This document shows, piece after piece, positions 50,829 to 58,940 of a stretch of 64,000 nt of DNA. The stretch is from Shewanella salipaludis (lineage in GTDB: Bacteria; Pseudomonadota; Gammaproteobacteria; Enterobacterales; Shewanellaceae), in assembly GCF_012911865.1 (NCBI RefSeq), contig NZ_JAAXYH010000014.1:1-64000 (forward strand), in the 5' to 3' direction. Position 1 is the stretch's first letter. Each line of letters begins with the position of its first letter. The translations under genes and the position numbers were made by a program. The notes under the pieces were generated by a model. The model saw only the letters and a program-made list of their open reading frames with translations. It did not search any database and was not told the origin of the DNA.

Positions 50829-51872
50829 ATGATATTGCAGACATTGCTGGGGATAGAGCTCCCCATCATTCAGGCGCCCATGGCCGGGGTGCAAGGGGGA
50901 GCGCTGGCGCTGGCGGTTGCAAATGCAGGTGGCCTGGGGTCTTTGCCCTGCGCCATGTTGTCCCCGGATGCGCTGAGGGCGGCACTGGACCACTTTCGCG
51001 CCGCCACGGATAAGCCGCTGAATGTGAATTTCTTCTGCCATAGCATGCCCGAGGTAGATGAAACTCGGTTGTCAGCCTGGCGAGCGAGTCTGGCATCTTA
51101 TTATCAGGAATTCGGTTTGGATGCTCAGGCTCGGGGCGGCGGCGCGCAGCGTCGTCCCTTCGATGCTCAAACCGCCGAGCTGCTGAGCGAGTATCGGCCC
51201 GAGGTGGTGAGTTTTCACTTCGGCCTGCCGTCGCTGGAACTCATGCTGCAGGTCAAGGCCTGGGGGGCCAAGGTGATGTCGACGGCCACCAGCGTCGCCG
51301 AGGCTTGCTGGCTCGAGGCGCATGGGGTGGATGTCATCATAGCTCAGGGATTGGAGGCCGGCGGCCATAGGGGGCACTTTCTGAGTGATGATCTCAGCGA
51401 GCAGAGCGGTATCTTTGCCCTGTTGCCGCAGATAAAGGCCGCCGTCTCTGTGCCTGTGGTCGCGGCCGGGGGCATATGTGATGCCGACTCAGTCAGGGCT
51501 GCCATGGCACTCGGCGCCGCCGGGGTGCAGGTCGGCACCGCATACCTCCTATGCCCTGAGGCCGACACCAGTGAGGTGCATAGACGGGCGCTGCAAAGCG
51601 AGGCCGCCCGCCATACGGCGCTGACAAGCCTATTTTCCGGCCGTCCCGCCCGCGGCATAGTCAATCGCCTGATGCGGGAGTTTGGGCATGGGCCTGAGGC
51701 TGTGCCGCCATTTCCCTTGGCCTCGGCCGCCTTGGCCCCCTTGAGAGCCGCGGCCGAAGCCAAGGGCAGGGGCGATTTCAGCCCCCTCTGGTGCGGTCAG
51801 AATGCCAGTGGCTGCAGGGCCATTGCGGCTGCCGATCTGACCCTGCAACTGGCTGAAGGCTTGGTGGGTTGA
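50829..51872 (+). CDS. Nitronate monooxygenase-like flavoenzyme
   Basis: The 347-residue product is a TIM-barrel FMN protein of the nitronate monooxygenase/NPD family: IIQAPMAGVQGGALALAVA at the start, the FMN region DVIIAQGLEAGGHRGHF with the catalytic-type His, and VVAAGGICDADSVRAAMALG followed by VQVGTAYLLCPEA. It oxidises propionate-3-nitronate or related toxic nitronates in the cytoplasm. GGGAGACGAG precedes the ATG. It stands after the VOC gene and may share its transcript. Confidence 0.92.
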   Translation: MILQTLLGIELPIIQAPMAGVQGGALALAVANAGGLGSLPCAMLSPDALRAALDHFRAATDKPLNVNFFCHSMPEVDETRLSAWRASLASYYQEFGLDAQARGGGAQRRPFDAQTAELLSEYRPEVVSFHFGLPSLELMLQVKAWGAKVMSTATSVAEACWLEAHGVDVIIAQGLEAGGHRGHFLSDDLSEQSGIFALLPQIKAAVSVPVVAAGGICDADSVRAAMALGAAGVQVGTAYLLCPEADTSEVHRRALQSEAARHTALTSLFSGRPARGIVNRLMREFGHGPEAVPPFPLASAALAPLRAAAEAKGRGDFSPLWCGQNASGCRAIAAADLTLQLAEGLVG

Positions 51873-52111
51873 GGTTGGTATGCGCCGGGTTTATCGCGTC
51901 CTGTGAATTCAGCTGTGCGCTCTTCTGTGGCATCGACTCAGGGGGCGAGGCCATGGCGATGGCGGCGAATTGGGCTATGCTGTTTTAATCCTATAGTGAC
52001 CAGGATGGACAGCAAATCATAACTAGAGTGGAGTCTGCTTTCTGCTTATTGTGATGTAATTTATGATTTTATGTGGATATGTTTTGTTTGGAACAGGAAT
52101 AAGGAAATCCC

Positions 52112-53116
52112 ATGAAAACAGCATTAACCTATACAGTGAATTCGGGTGACAGCATTTCCAATCTCGCCATGGCCCTGTCGGGCGCCGCGGGCGTGACGGT
52201 CGAGGAGGTGACGGCTGCCAATCCGGATATCAACCCCAATGCCTTGCAGATCGGCTCGGTATTGAGCATCCCGAGTCAGGGCGAGCGCCTCAACTATACA
52301 GTGCTGCACGGGGATACCCTTTCGGGTATTTGCGCCGGCTTAGCCGAATGTACTCATATGACGGCTGCGGCGATCGAGACCAGCAATCCGACGGTGTCGC
52401 CGAACGCGATATTTCCCGGACAGCAACTGAAAATCCCGCAAACCCATGGCACAGCAGCGCCCATGCCGGTGACGAACGCCGAGTATCGGGGCTATTGGGC
52501 CTGGACCTACTCCCAGAGTGCGGTGCCGGCCAATGCCACCATGAGCATGGCGTTCAGTGGTTGGGCCGATGTGCAAACCGCATTGCAGGACAGTGCACCC
52601 AAGCTGGCACATCTGGTGGGCACCAAGTTCCTCTGTGTCGGCGGCGGCAACCAGAGTGGCGCCTTTACCAGCGCGAACTTAACCGCCCTGACCGCGGCGA
52701 TCCAGGCGGGGGAATGTGTGGGCTATGACGGTATCGCCTACGATGTGGAAGAGGGCTACTCTGGGCTGGAGAGCCTGTTTACCGCTTCGTTCGCCACGGC
52801 GAAGAGCAAGGGTTTCAAGGTGCTGGTCACGGTCAGCCATTCGGCCCCTTACGGCATCACAGACAGTGCCGCGCTGATGAAGAGTTTCTTCGCCGATGCC
52901 AATATCGATTTTCTTTCGCCACAGCTCTATACCAGTGGCAAGGAAACCGGTAACGACTACAGCACCAGCCATGGTGTCAGTTGGTCCGACTATGCCGCTT
53001 GCAAGGCCAAAATAGTCCCCAGCCTAGTCAATGCCTCCATGTATGACGCCGCCAAAGACTATTTTGCCGGGCAAGGTGTCAGCATCCGAGGTTTCGTCCA
53101 GTGGGCCCAGAGCTAA
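52112..53116 (+). CDS. LysM protein with a GH18-like glycoside hydrolase domain, no signal peptide
   Basis: The 334-residue product opens with two LysM motifs (YTVNSGDSISNLAMALSG; NYTVLHGDTLSGICAGLAE ending in PGQQLKIP). A barrel domain of about 210 residues follows, with VGYDGIAYDVEEGYSG, which resembles the DG-x-x-x-D-x-E catalytic motif of GH18 chitinases. Late strands KVLVTVSHSAPYGI and IDFLSPQLYTSGKE fit the same barrel. No signal peptide is visible at the N-terminus; the ATG follows AAGGAAATCC, so a longer start is unlikely. It may leave the cell by another route or act after lysis. Chitin or peptidoglycan binding is inferred. Confidence 0.8.
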   Translation: MKTALTYTVNSGDSISNLAMALSGAAGVTVEEVTAANPDINPNALQIGSVLSIPSQGERLNYTVLHGDTLSGICAGLAECTHMTAAAIETSNPTVSPNAIFPGQQLKIPQTHGTAAPMPVTNAEYRGYWAWTYSQSAVPANATMSMAFSGWADVQTALQDSAPKLAHLVGTKFLCVGGGNQSGAFTSANLTALTAAIQAGECVGYDGIAYDVEEGYSGLESLFTASFATAKSKGFKVLVTVSHSAPYGITDSAALMKSFFADANIDFLSPQLYTSGKETGNDYSTSHGVSWSDYAACKAKIVPSLVNASMYDAAKDYFAGQGVSIRGFVQWAQS

Positions 53117-53160
53117 CGCAAGCCGGGTGAGCCAGGGCGATTTTAGCTCGGCTCCTGTCG

Positions 53161-53184
53161 ACAGGGCTGGTATGCCGGCCCTGT
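53161..53184. terminator. Bidirectional terminator-like hairpin
   Basis: ACAGGGCTGG and CCGGCCCTGT pair (one G-T) around a TATG loop, followed by CTTTGTGG. It lies between the convergent LysM-GH18 and MocR genes. Confidence 0.75.
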
Positions 53185-53215
53185 CTTTGTGGCTTTCAGC
53201 CTTTCTCCTGCTCGG

Positions 53216-54670
53216 TTAGCGGTTGAAGAAGCTAAATACCCTGGCCAGGCCCTCTGTGATTTGCGCCGGTTTCATGCCGGCAAACCCCAGGCGAACATGC
53301 CTGTTGCGATTGTTTTCTGGCTTGAGATGAAAATGGGCCTCGGCTAGCAAGTAGACATCCTGTGATTGGCTGTATTGCTCCAGCTCGCTGGCATCCCGTT
53401 TCACATCCAGCCAGATTGCCATACCGCCGGCGGGAATGCTGAAGTCGATATCCAGCCCACCTTGTTGGTATTGCTGCAGCTCGCTGACCAAGTGATCCCG
53501 GCGCTGCTGGTATAGCTTGGTGGTCCTTCTCAAGTGGCGTTCAAACGCCCCCTCTTGCATCCAGCGGCCGATGGCCTCCTGCATCAATACATTCGGTTTA
53601 TGGTTCATCACACTGCGATAGTTGATGAGCGCCGGGGCCAGCGAGGCATCCACGGCTATGAAGCCGATGCGACAGCCGGGAAACATGATTTTGGAGAAGG
53701 TCGACAGATAAATCACCAGCCCCAATGGATCGTCGGCGGCCAGCGGTGCCAGGGGCTGACTCGAATAGTGGAATTCATGATCATAGTCGTCTTCAACTAT
53801 GGCCACATTATGCGCCGCCGCCAGGCGGTATATTCTGTTTCGCTCATGCACAGGCAGGGTCACAGTGGTGGGATATTGGTGCAGGGGGGTCAGGTAAATC
53901 AGCGAGATGCTGCGACTGCTGATGAGCTCCGTCAGGTGGTCCATGTCTATGCCGCCGGCGTGTTGTTTGATGGCGACCAGCTCGGCCCCTGCGGTCTCGA
54001 AGGCATTCCATGCCGGTCGATAGCCCAGGGATTCGACGGCCACCTTGGCCCCCGGCTGCAGCAGTACCCGGGAGATGATATACAGGGCTTCCTGGGAACC
54101 GTTGACGCTAATGATGTCTTTATTGGTGATGGAGCGGACCCGTCGCAGATAGGTCATTATCTGCTCTATGAACTGTGAGTTGCCGCTGTTGTTGCCATAG
54201 GACAGAGTTTTGGGATCCGGTCGTGACAGGCAGTCACTCATGAAGGGCTTGAATTCATGGAAGGGAAAGGCGGCTATGTCCGGGTGACCACCGGCGAAAT
54301 TGTATTGATATTCATGCGCCGCCTTGCCTGTCTTGGCTATGGCAGGCTGCGGAGCCAGTTGCCACTGGAATTTTGCCCGACTGACGGCGACAGGCGCCTG
54401 GGCATGACGACTCGACTCTATGGGGAAATGGTCGACGACCCGGTAGCCTTTGCGCTCGACAGATTCCAACCAACCCTGCGCCACCAGCTCCTGGTAGGCC
54501 GCCATTATGGTATGGCGATTGACCTGCAACTGCCCTGCGAGTTGACGGGCCGAAGGCAGCGGCTCTTTGGCCTTGAGCTGCCCCGTGTGGATGGCGGAGC
54601 GGATGGCCCGTGCAATCCGCAAGAATTGGGGTTTGAGTTGTGCATCCAAGGTCAGGGACAGGGTTCTCAT
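53216..54670 (-). CDS. MocR/PdxR-type regulator (GntR HTH plus aminotransferase domain)
   Basis: The 484-residue product has a GntR winged helix (KEPLPSARQLAGQLQVNRHT) and an aminotransferase-like domain with EDDYDHEFHYSSQP and the PLP lysine in STFSKIMFPGCRIG. It is the second MocR gene in the window and only distantly similar to the first. It is divergent from a GNAT acetyltransferase and a PaiB-type gene, 77 bp away, and probably controls them. The ATG at 54670 is the first in the frame and gives the normal N-terminus. Confidence 0.92.
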   Translation of the reverse strand: MRTLSLTLDAQLKPQFLRIARAIRSAIHTGQLKAKEPLPSARQLAGQLQVNRHTIMAAYQELVAQGWLESVERKGYRVVDHFPIESSRHAQAPVAVSRAKFQWQLAPQPAIAKTGKAAHEYQYNFAGGHPDIAAFPFHEFKPFMSDCLSRPDPKTLSYGNNSGNSQFIEQIMTYLRRVRSITNKDIISVNGSQEALYIISRVLLQPGAKVAVESLGYRPAWNAFETAGAELVAIKQHAGGIDMDHLTELISSRSISLIYLTPLHQYPTTVTLPVHERNRIYRLAAAHNVAIVEDDYDHEFHYSSQPLAPLAADDPLGLVIYLSTFSKIMFPGCRIGFIAVDASLAPALINYRSVMNHKPNVLMQEAIGRWMQEGAFERHLRRTTKLYQQRRDHLVSELQQYQQGGLDIDFSIPAGGMAIWLDVKRDASELEQYSQSQDVYLLAEAHFHLKPENNRNRHVRLGFAGMKPAQITEGLARVFSFFNR

Positions 54671-54747
54671 TACTGGTATAGGTACTTTTTGAAATCTGGG
54701 TGTTTAACTTATACCAGAAGCTGCAAGACTATCCCAGCAGAGAGCCC

Positions 54748-55443
54748 ATGAATGCATCTCATCCGAGATTTCCATTCCCAAACTGTTGGAGCCATAAATT
54801 GAACCCCTTAAGCCTTCCCTTCGACCCCCAACCCCTTAGCTTATCCACAGAGGATATCTGCTTGAAACCCCTCAGCCTGGATGATGCCGAAGGCTTCTAT
54901 CATGCCGGCAATCATGCCTGCCTCTGGCAATGGGTCACGCCGAATCGTTGCCAGACTCTGGCAAGCGCCCAAGACTGGATTGAAGAGTCACTGGCGATGC
55001 AGCGTCAAGGTCAACATCTGCCTTTCGTGATCCTGGATAATCCCAGTCAAGAGATCATCGGCAGTACCCGCTATTGCGCTACCAGAAAGGCCGACCGGAT
55101 CATAGAGATTGGTTTCACCTTCATTACCCCAAAATTCCAGCGCACCCATGTGAACACCCAGGCCAAGTATCTGTTGCTGCAGCATGCTTTCGAGCGGTTG
55201 GGGGCCGTCAGGGTCGAACTTAAAACCCACGAGAACAATCAGCAATCGCGCCGCGCCATAGGCCGGATCGGCGGCCACTTCGAAGGCGTGTTGCGCAACT
55301 ATCGCCTCCTGCCCGACGGCAGCAGCAGAAACACCGCCATGTTCAGCATTACGGTGCAGGAATGGCCGCGGGTGAAGCTGGAGCTGCAGGCAAAAATGGT
55401 GCCGGCCAGAGGCCAGGCCGAAGCATTACAGCCACTTGAATAA
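54748..55443 (+). CDS. GNAT acetyltransferase (RimJ/RimL type)
   Basis: The 231-residue product has the GNAT RimL-type layout: ICLKPLSLDDAEGFYHAGNH, IIGSTRYCATRKADRIIEIG on the central strand, TFITPKFQRTHVNTQAKYLL in the acetyl-CoA loop and VELKTHENNQQSRRAIGRIG. It acetylates an amino group of a protein or small molecule using acetyl-CoA in the cytoplasm. The start at 54748 follows AGAGAG; an upstream ATG at 54700 lies in the MocR promoter region and is rejected. It precedes a PaiB-type gene by 44 bp. Confidence 0.88.
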   Translation: MNASHPRFPFPNCWSHKLNPLSLPFDPQPLSLSTEDICLKPLSLDDAEGFYHAGNHACLWQWVTPNRCQTLASAQDWIEESLAMQRQGQHLPFVILDNPSQEIIGSTRYCATRKADRIIEIGFTFITPKFQRTHVNTQAKYLLLQHAFERLGAVRVELKTHENNQQSRRAIGRIGGHFEGVLRNYRLLPDGSSRNTAMFSITVQEWPRVKLELQAKMVPARGQAEALQPLE

Positions 55444-55486
55444 CGACAGACGCCGCAATAGCGGCTAATAAATGAGGCATTAGCAG

Positions 55487-56167
55487 ATGTATATTCCGGA
55501 CGCAATGAAGATGGGCTCCATGGAGAGCATTCACAGCTTCATCGAAGAATTCAGTTTCGCCGTCTTGGTTTCAGACCGGCTCGAGGGGGAGCAGCTGCCC
55601 TTGTTGCTGAAGAAAACTGAGGGTGACAAAGGCACCCTCTATGGGCATTTTTCCCGGGCCAACAAGCACCTGAACGCCCTGGATGGCAAGCAAGTGCTGG
55701 TGATATTCCAGGGGCCCCATGACTATATCTCTCCCCGTTGGTATGCATCCAGACCCGCGGTGCCCACCTGGAATTATGCGACCGCCCATGCGCTGGGGGA
55801 AATGCACTTGTTATCCGCCGGGGAAACTGTGGCAGTCGTCGAAGAGGCGGTACATCAATATGAGCCGTCGTTGACGGAGAACCAGGATATCATTCCGGAT
55901 GAATACCGGGACATGTTAATCCGGGGGATTGTTGGTTTTAAAATTGCGATCACTCGACTGGAGGGCAAACTGAAACTGGGCCAGCACAGGAAGGCTGCGG
56001 ATCAGCGCGGTGTCGTCGGCGGCCTACAGGCATCCGCCTCGCCGCAGGCCAAGGCATTGCTTGGCTATATGCAAAAAATTGCCACCGGCATGGGGGATCA
56101 GTGTGCCGGCTCGGTTGGAAATGCTCAGGACAGCCTGACGGACAATCCTGAGCCGGGCAGGGCCTAG
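55487..56167 (+). CDS. PaiB-type FMN-binding protein
   Basis: The 226-residue product matches the PaiB/FMN-binding split-barrel family: MYIPDAMKM at the start, FAVLVSDRLEGEQLPLLLKK, YGHFSRANKH, VIFQGPHDYISPRWY and VPTWNYATAHALG. In Bacillus PaiB is a negative regulator of protease and sporulation genes; in Proteobacteria it is often next to acetyltransferases and MocR genes, as here. GAGG precedes the ATG. Its stop codon overlaps the convergent MazG-like gene by 4 bp. The last 40 residues diverge from the family. Confidence 0.9.
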   Translation: MYIPDAMKMGSMESIHSFIEEFSFAVLVSDRLEGEQLPLLLKKTEGDKGTLYGHFSRANKHLNALDGKQVLVIFQGPHDYISPRWYASRPAVPTWNYATAHALGEMHLLSAGETVAVVEEAVHQYEPSLTENQDIIPDEYRDMLIRGIVGFKIAITRLEGKLKLGQHRKAADQRGVVGGLQASASPQAKALLGYMQKIATGMGDQCAGSVGNAQDSLTDNPEPGRA

Positions 56168-56742
56168 GCCTTGACCAATGGGCTGAGATCCGCCGGCCGA
56201 TAGTAGACGGATTTCAGCACCTTGCCCTGGCGCACCGTCTTGCCGGCCATTTCCACGTCCCTGGCACACTTGGCTATGATGAAGTCGCCTTGTTTGCTGC
56301 CAACGATTTCCACCCCTTGTTTGGCGTAGAAGGCGACTGTCTCTGCCAGCTCGCTCTCGTTGCGGCATACCTTGCTCATGTTGCTCGAATGCACTTCATT
56401 CCAGCAGTCGATGAAGTCTATGTCACGATTCCTGGCGACACTCAACAGCAAGTCGACCAGGTAGCTGATTTCCTGTCTGTCGCTCACCCGCGCTGCGCCC
56501 AGGTGCACCAGGCGGCCCATCAGCACATAGACAGAGTCGACTATGGCATCTGCCTGTTCTATGCGGCTGTCGGCTTCGGCCAGTTCGGTCAATTCTTCGA
56601 TGATCAGCGAGCTGTGCAGGGTGTCGGCCTTGGCATCGAGCGAGTCCGGGTCATTCACCGGCAGATCGAAGGTGGTGCGGAACTCGCTGATGTCACGATA
56701 GAGGGTGTCGTAGAGGGGTTGATCTAATACTGATAGTTGCAT
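56164..56742 (-). CDS. MazG-like all-alpha NTP pyrophosphohydrolase
   Basis: The 192-residue product has the helical metal-binding pattern of PRA-PH/MazG-like enzymes: SSLIIEELTELAEADSR followed by DAIVDSVYVLMGRL. The second half (SYLVDLLLSVARNRDIDFID ... EVHSSNMSKVCRN) continues in the same fold and resembles DR2231-type proteins. Such enzymes hydrolyse non-standard or phosphoribosyl nucleotides to monophosphates with pyrophosphate release. It is cytoplasmic. The gene is convergent with the PaiB gene and overlaps it by 4 bp. Confidence 0.87.
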   Translation of the reverse strand: MQLSVLDQPLYDTLYRDISEFRTTFDLPVNDPDSLDAKADTLHSSLIIEELTELAEADSRIEQADAIVDSVYVLMGRLVHLGAARVSDRQEISYLVDLLLSVARNRDIDFIDCWNEVHSSNMSKVCRNESELAETVAFYAKQGVEIVGSKQGDFIIAKCARDVEMAGKTVRQGKVLKSVYYRPADLSPLVKA

Positions 56743-56892
56743 CTGGCCTGGCCTTGAGTCTTAGGTGTGAGTCTGGGGTGGATTGCTTTCGATTAGCGCC
56801 GGGCAATTTTAATGAAATGCCGCCAAGAATACAAAGCCGTCGCTGCCGCCACCATTTCGCCCCCATCTTGGCTGTGCTGGGGCTCGCCCGGC

Positions 56893-58629
56893 TCAGTCAT
56901 TGCCCAGGCCTGCGGCCGTGCGCTGTTGCTGCCGCAGGGCCCGCATCTCTGTTATCAGGCGCCTGAAGCCCGGGTCCTGCAGCATATGGGCGAAGCTCGG
57001 GTGCTTGAGGGTCAGCTCGACGGCTAACCAGCCTTGGTTAATCGCCTGAATGAGGTAGCGACGGCTGGTTGCCGTCTCCCCCAGAGCGGCATAAATTTGT
57101 GCCAGTGCCCAACTGTCGCCGGGTTTATCCGAGCCCTGGCTGAGGGCGTTCAAGAAAGCCTTGGCCAGGGTTTGCACTTCAGTCTCGCTCGGCTCTGACT
57201 CGGTGAGCAAGGCCAGCAGGGCCCCTTGGCGCACCGAATTGCTGTTGAGATTGCTGTTGAAACTGCTATTTAGACTGCCTGTGGCGGCACTGGCAGCGAT
57301 AGCATTGTCAGCGACTGCACTATCAGCGACTGCACTGGCAGCGCCGGCGTTGTGCAAGCCCAGGGCCAGGGCCCGGCTCTGCTGCAGTTGCCCCAGATAG
57401 AAGAGGTTCTCGGCCAGGCCGAGGACGAACGCCGGCTGCTCGGGTTGCACTGCCAAGAGCGTCTGATGGTGAGTGCCCGCTTCGCTGAATTTGCCCTGCC
57501 ACATATACCAGTGACCCAAGGCCTCGTTGGCCAGCTGTGAGTCGGGCTGCAGCAGAAGGGCCTTGTCGAGCAAGTCTCTGGCCCCAGGGTAGTCGCCCAG
57601 GGCCGTCAGGGTTTGCGCCTTATGCACCAGGCTGACGCTATAGTCTTTCTTGGCCTCAAGCGCCCTATTGGTCCAGTCGAGCGACAGTGCCAGCTGTCCC
57701 ATTTCCCGATAGATATAGCCCAGGTTCGACATGGCCTCGTTGTAATCCGGCTGTTTCTGCAGCGCCCTGAGATTGGCGCTGGTGGCCTTGGCCAGCCAGC
57801 CCTTGTTGTAGTAGGCCAGGCCCAGGGCCTTATAGCCCTGGGCGAGATCCGGCTCCAGCGAGATGGCCTTGTAGGCGCTGTCTATCGCCAGTTGCTGCCA
57901 CTGCGGCGGGGCGTTGAATTGGAATACCCCCTGGCTGTAGGCATCGGCCAGGCCGGCATAAGCCCTGGCCATCTGTGGCTCTATCTCTATGGCGGAGTGA
58001 AACAAGTCTATGGCGTGGCGGTTATCCTCGGCCCTGTACCTGTGATAATACTCCAGGCCCTTGTCATACAGCTCATCAGCAAAGCTCTCACTCTGGAGCC
58101 GGGTGGTTTGCGTTGCCTTGGGCGGGGCGGCGAAATAACTGCTGAACAGGGCAAGGGAGAGCATCAGCAGCAGCATGCCGAGCAACAGGGCCGAGGTGAC
58201 GCGCCAATTGAGAGGATAGGCCCCGCCGCTGAGGTTGGGAATGTGGGAGTCTATCACCAGATCCAGGGGACTGATGTTCTGTCCTCGCGCCGGGACACGC
58301 TCCAGTGCCTGCACCTGTGGCAGCATGCGATAGCCGCGGCCGCGGATCGCTTCCAGGTATTTGGGCTCTGTGGCATTGTCGCCCAGGGACTTGCGCAACA
58401 ACTTCACCCTCTGCTTGAGGGTCTCATCGCCTATCACAGCATCGGGCCAAACGGCTTCGATCAATTGTTGTTGGCTGACTATGGCCGGCGCCGCCTCGCA
58501 TAAGACACATAGCAGCCGATAGCTGAGCCATGGCAGTTTTATCTCTTCCTCGGCATTTCTGACCAGGGTGCCCAGACGCGTGTTGAGCACGAGATCGGCG
58601 AATTGGTAGCTGTAATTGATCTGCTTCAT
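56893..58629 (-). CDS. ToxR/CadC-like membrane regulator with TPR sensor domain
   Basis: The 578-residue product has an OmpR-type winged helix (residues 1-105, AVWPDAVIGDETLKQRVKLL), one membrane segment (about 144-166, SALLLGMLLLMLSLALF) and a periplasmic domain with eight or so TPR-like repeats (GLEYYHRYRAEDNRHAIDLF, GLADAYSQG, NLGYIYREMGQLALSLDWT). A low-complexity insertion (AVADSAVADNAIAASA ... SFNSNLNSNS) lies near residue 435. It is the CadC plan with a TPR ligand domain. It is divergent from a peptide transporter gene 311 bp away with repeated sites between, so that gene is its likely target. Confidence 0.92.
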   Translation of the reverse strand: MKQINYSYQFADLVLNTRLGTLVRNAEEEIKLPWLSYRLLCVLCEAAPAIVSQQQLIEAVWPDAVIGDETLKQRVKLLRKSLGDNATEPKYLEAIRGRGYRMLPQVQALERVPARGQNISPLDLVIDSHIPNLSGGAYPLNWRVTSALLLGMLLLMLSLALFSSYFAAPPKATQTTRLQSESFADELYDKGLEYYHRYRAEDNRHAIDLFHSAIEIEPQMARAYAGLADAYSQGVFQFNAPPQWQQLAIDSAYKAISLEPDLAQGYKALGLAYYNKGWLAKATSANLRALQKQPDYNEAMSNLGYIYREMGQLALSLDWTNRALEAKKDYSVSLVHKAQTLTALGDYPGARDLLDKALLLQPDSQLANEALGHWYMWQGKFSEAGTHHQTLLAVQPEQPAFVLGLAENLFYLGQLQQSRALALGLHNAGAASAVADSAVADNAIAASAATGSLNSSFNSNLNSNSVRQGALLALLTESEPSETEVQTLAKAFLNALSQGSDKPGDSWALAQIYAALGETATSRRYLIQAINQGWLAVELTLKHPSFAHMLQDPGFRRLITEMRALRQQQRTAAGLGND

Positions 58630-58730
58630 CCTGTTATTTTTCTGCTGTTCCTGTCGGGGTCTCTATCCGGCTCAGATAAGAATATTGCCCGTTTCACATT
58701 CACTTTACCGTCGATTCACCATTAAACAAC

Positions 58731-58781
58731 TGCTTTCACCAAACTTCACCGACTATTACATGAGCTTTCACCGAAGCTTCA
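58731..58781. promoter_or_regulatory. Two direct repeats between a CadC-like regulator and a peptide transporter
   Basis: TGCTTTCACCAAACTTCA (58731-58748) and AGCTTTCACCGAAGCTTCA (58763-58781) share GCTTTCACC and CTTCA and are 32 bp apart start to start, about three turns of DNA. A third, weaker TTTCAC lies near 58692. Their place in the divergent promoter region suggests sites for the CadC-like regulator; this is inferred. Confidence 0.5.
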
Positions 58782-58868
58782 AGTAAGGCCGTCGCCCCGG
58801 GCGTAGCTTGAATGACTCAGGTTGTTGCCCTTAACCCGTCGCTGCGGTTAACGGGGGCGACCATTAGG

Positions 58869-58924
58869 CTTAGACCAAAACACTTAAACCAAAACACTTA
58901 GACCAAAACACTTAGACTAAAACA
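58869..58924. repeat. 14-bp tandem repeat, 4 units, upstream of the peptide transporter
   Basis: CTTAGACCAAAACA is repeated four times in a row with one change in the second unit and one in the fourth. It ends 16 bp before the transporter ATG, so it covers the 5' leader. Copy-number change would alter leader length and spacing to the promoter. Confidence 0.93.
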
Positions 58925-58940
58925 ATAACAAGAGGTTGAT

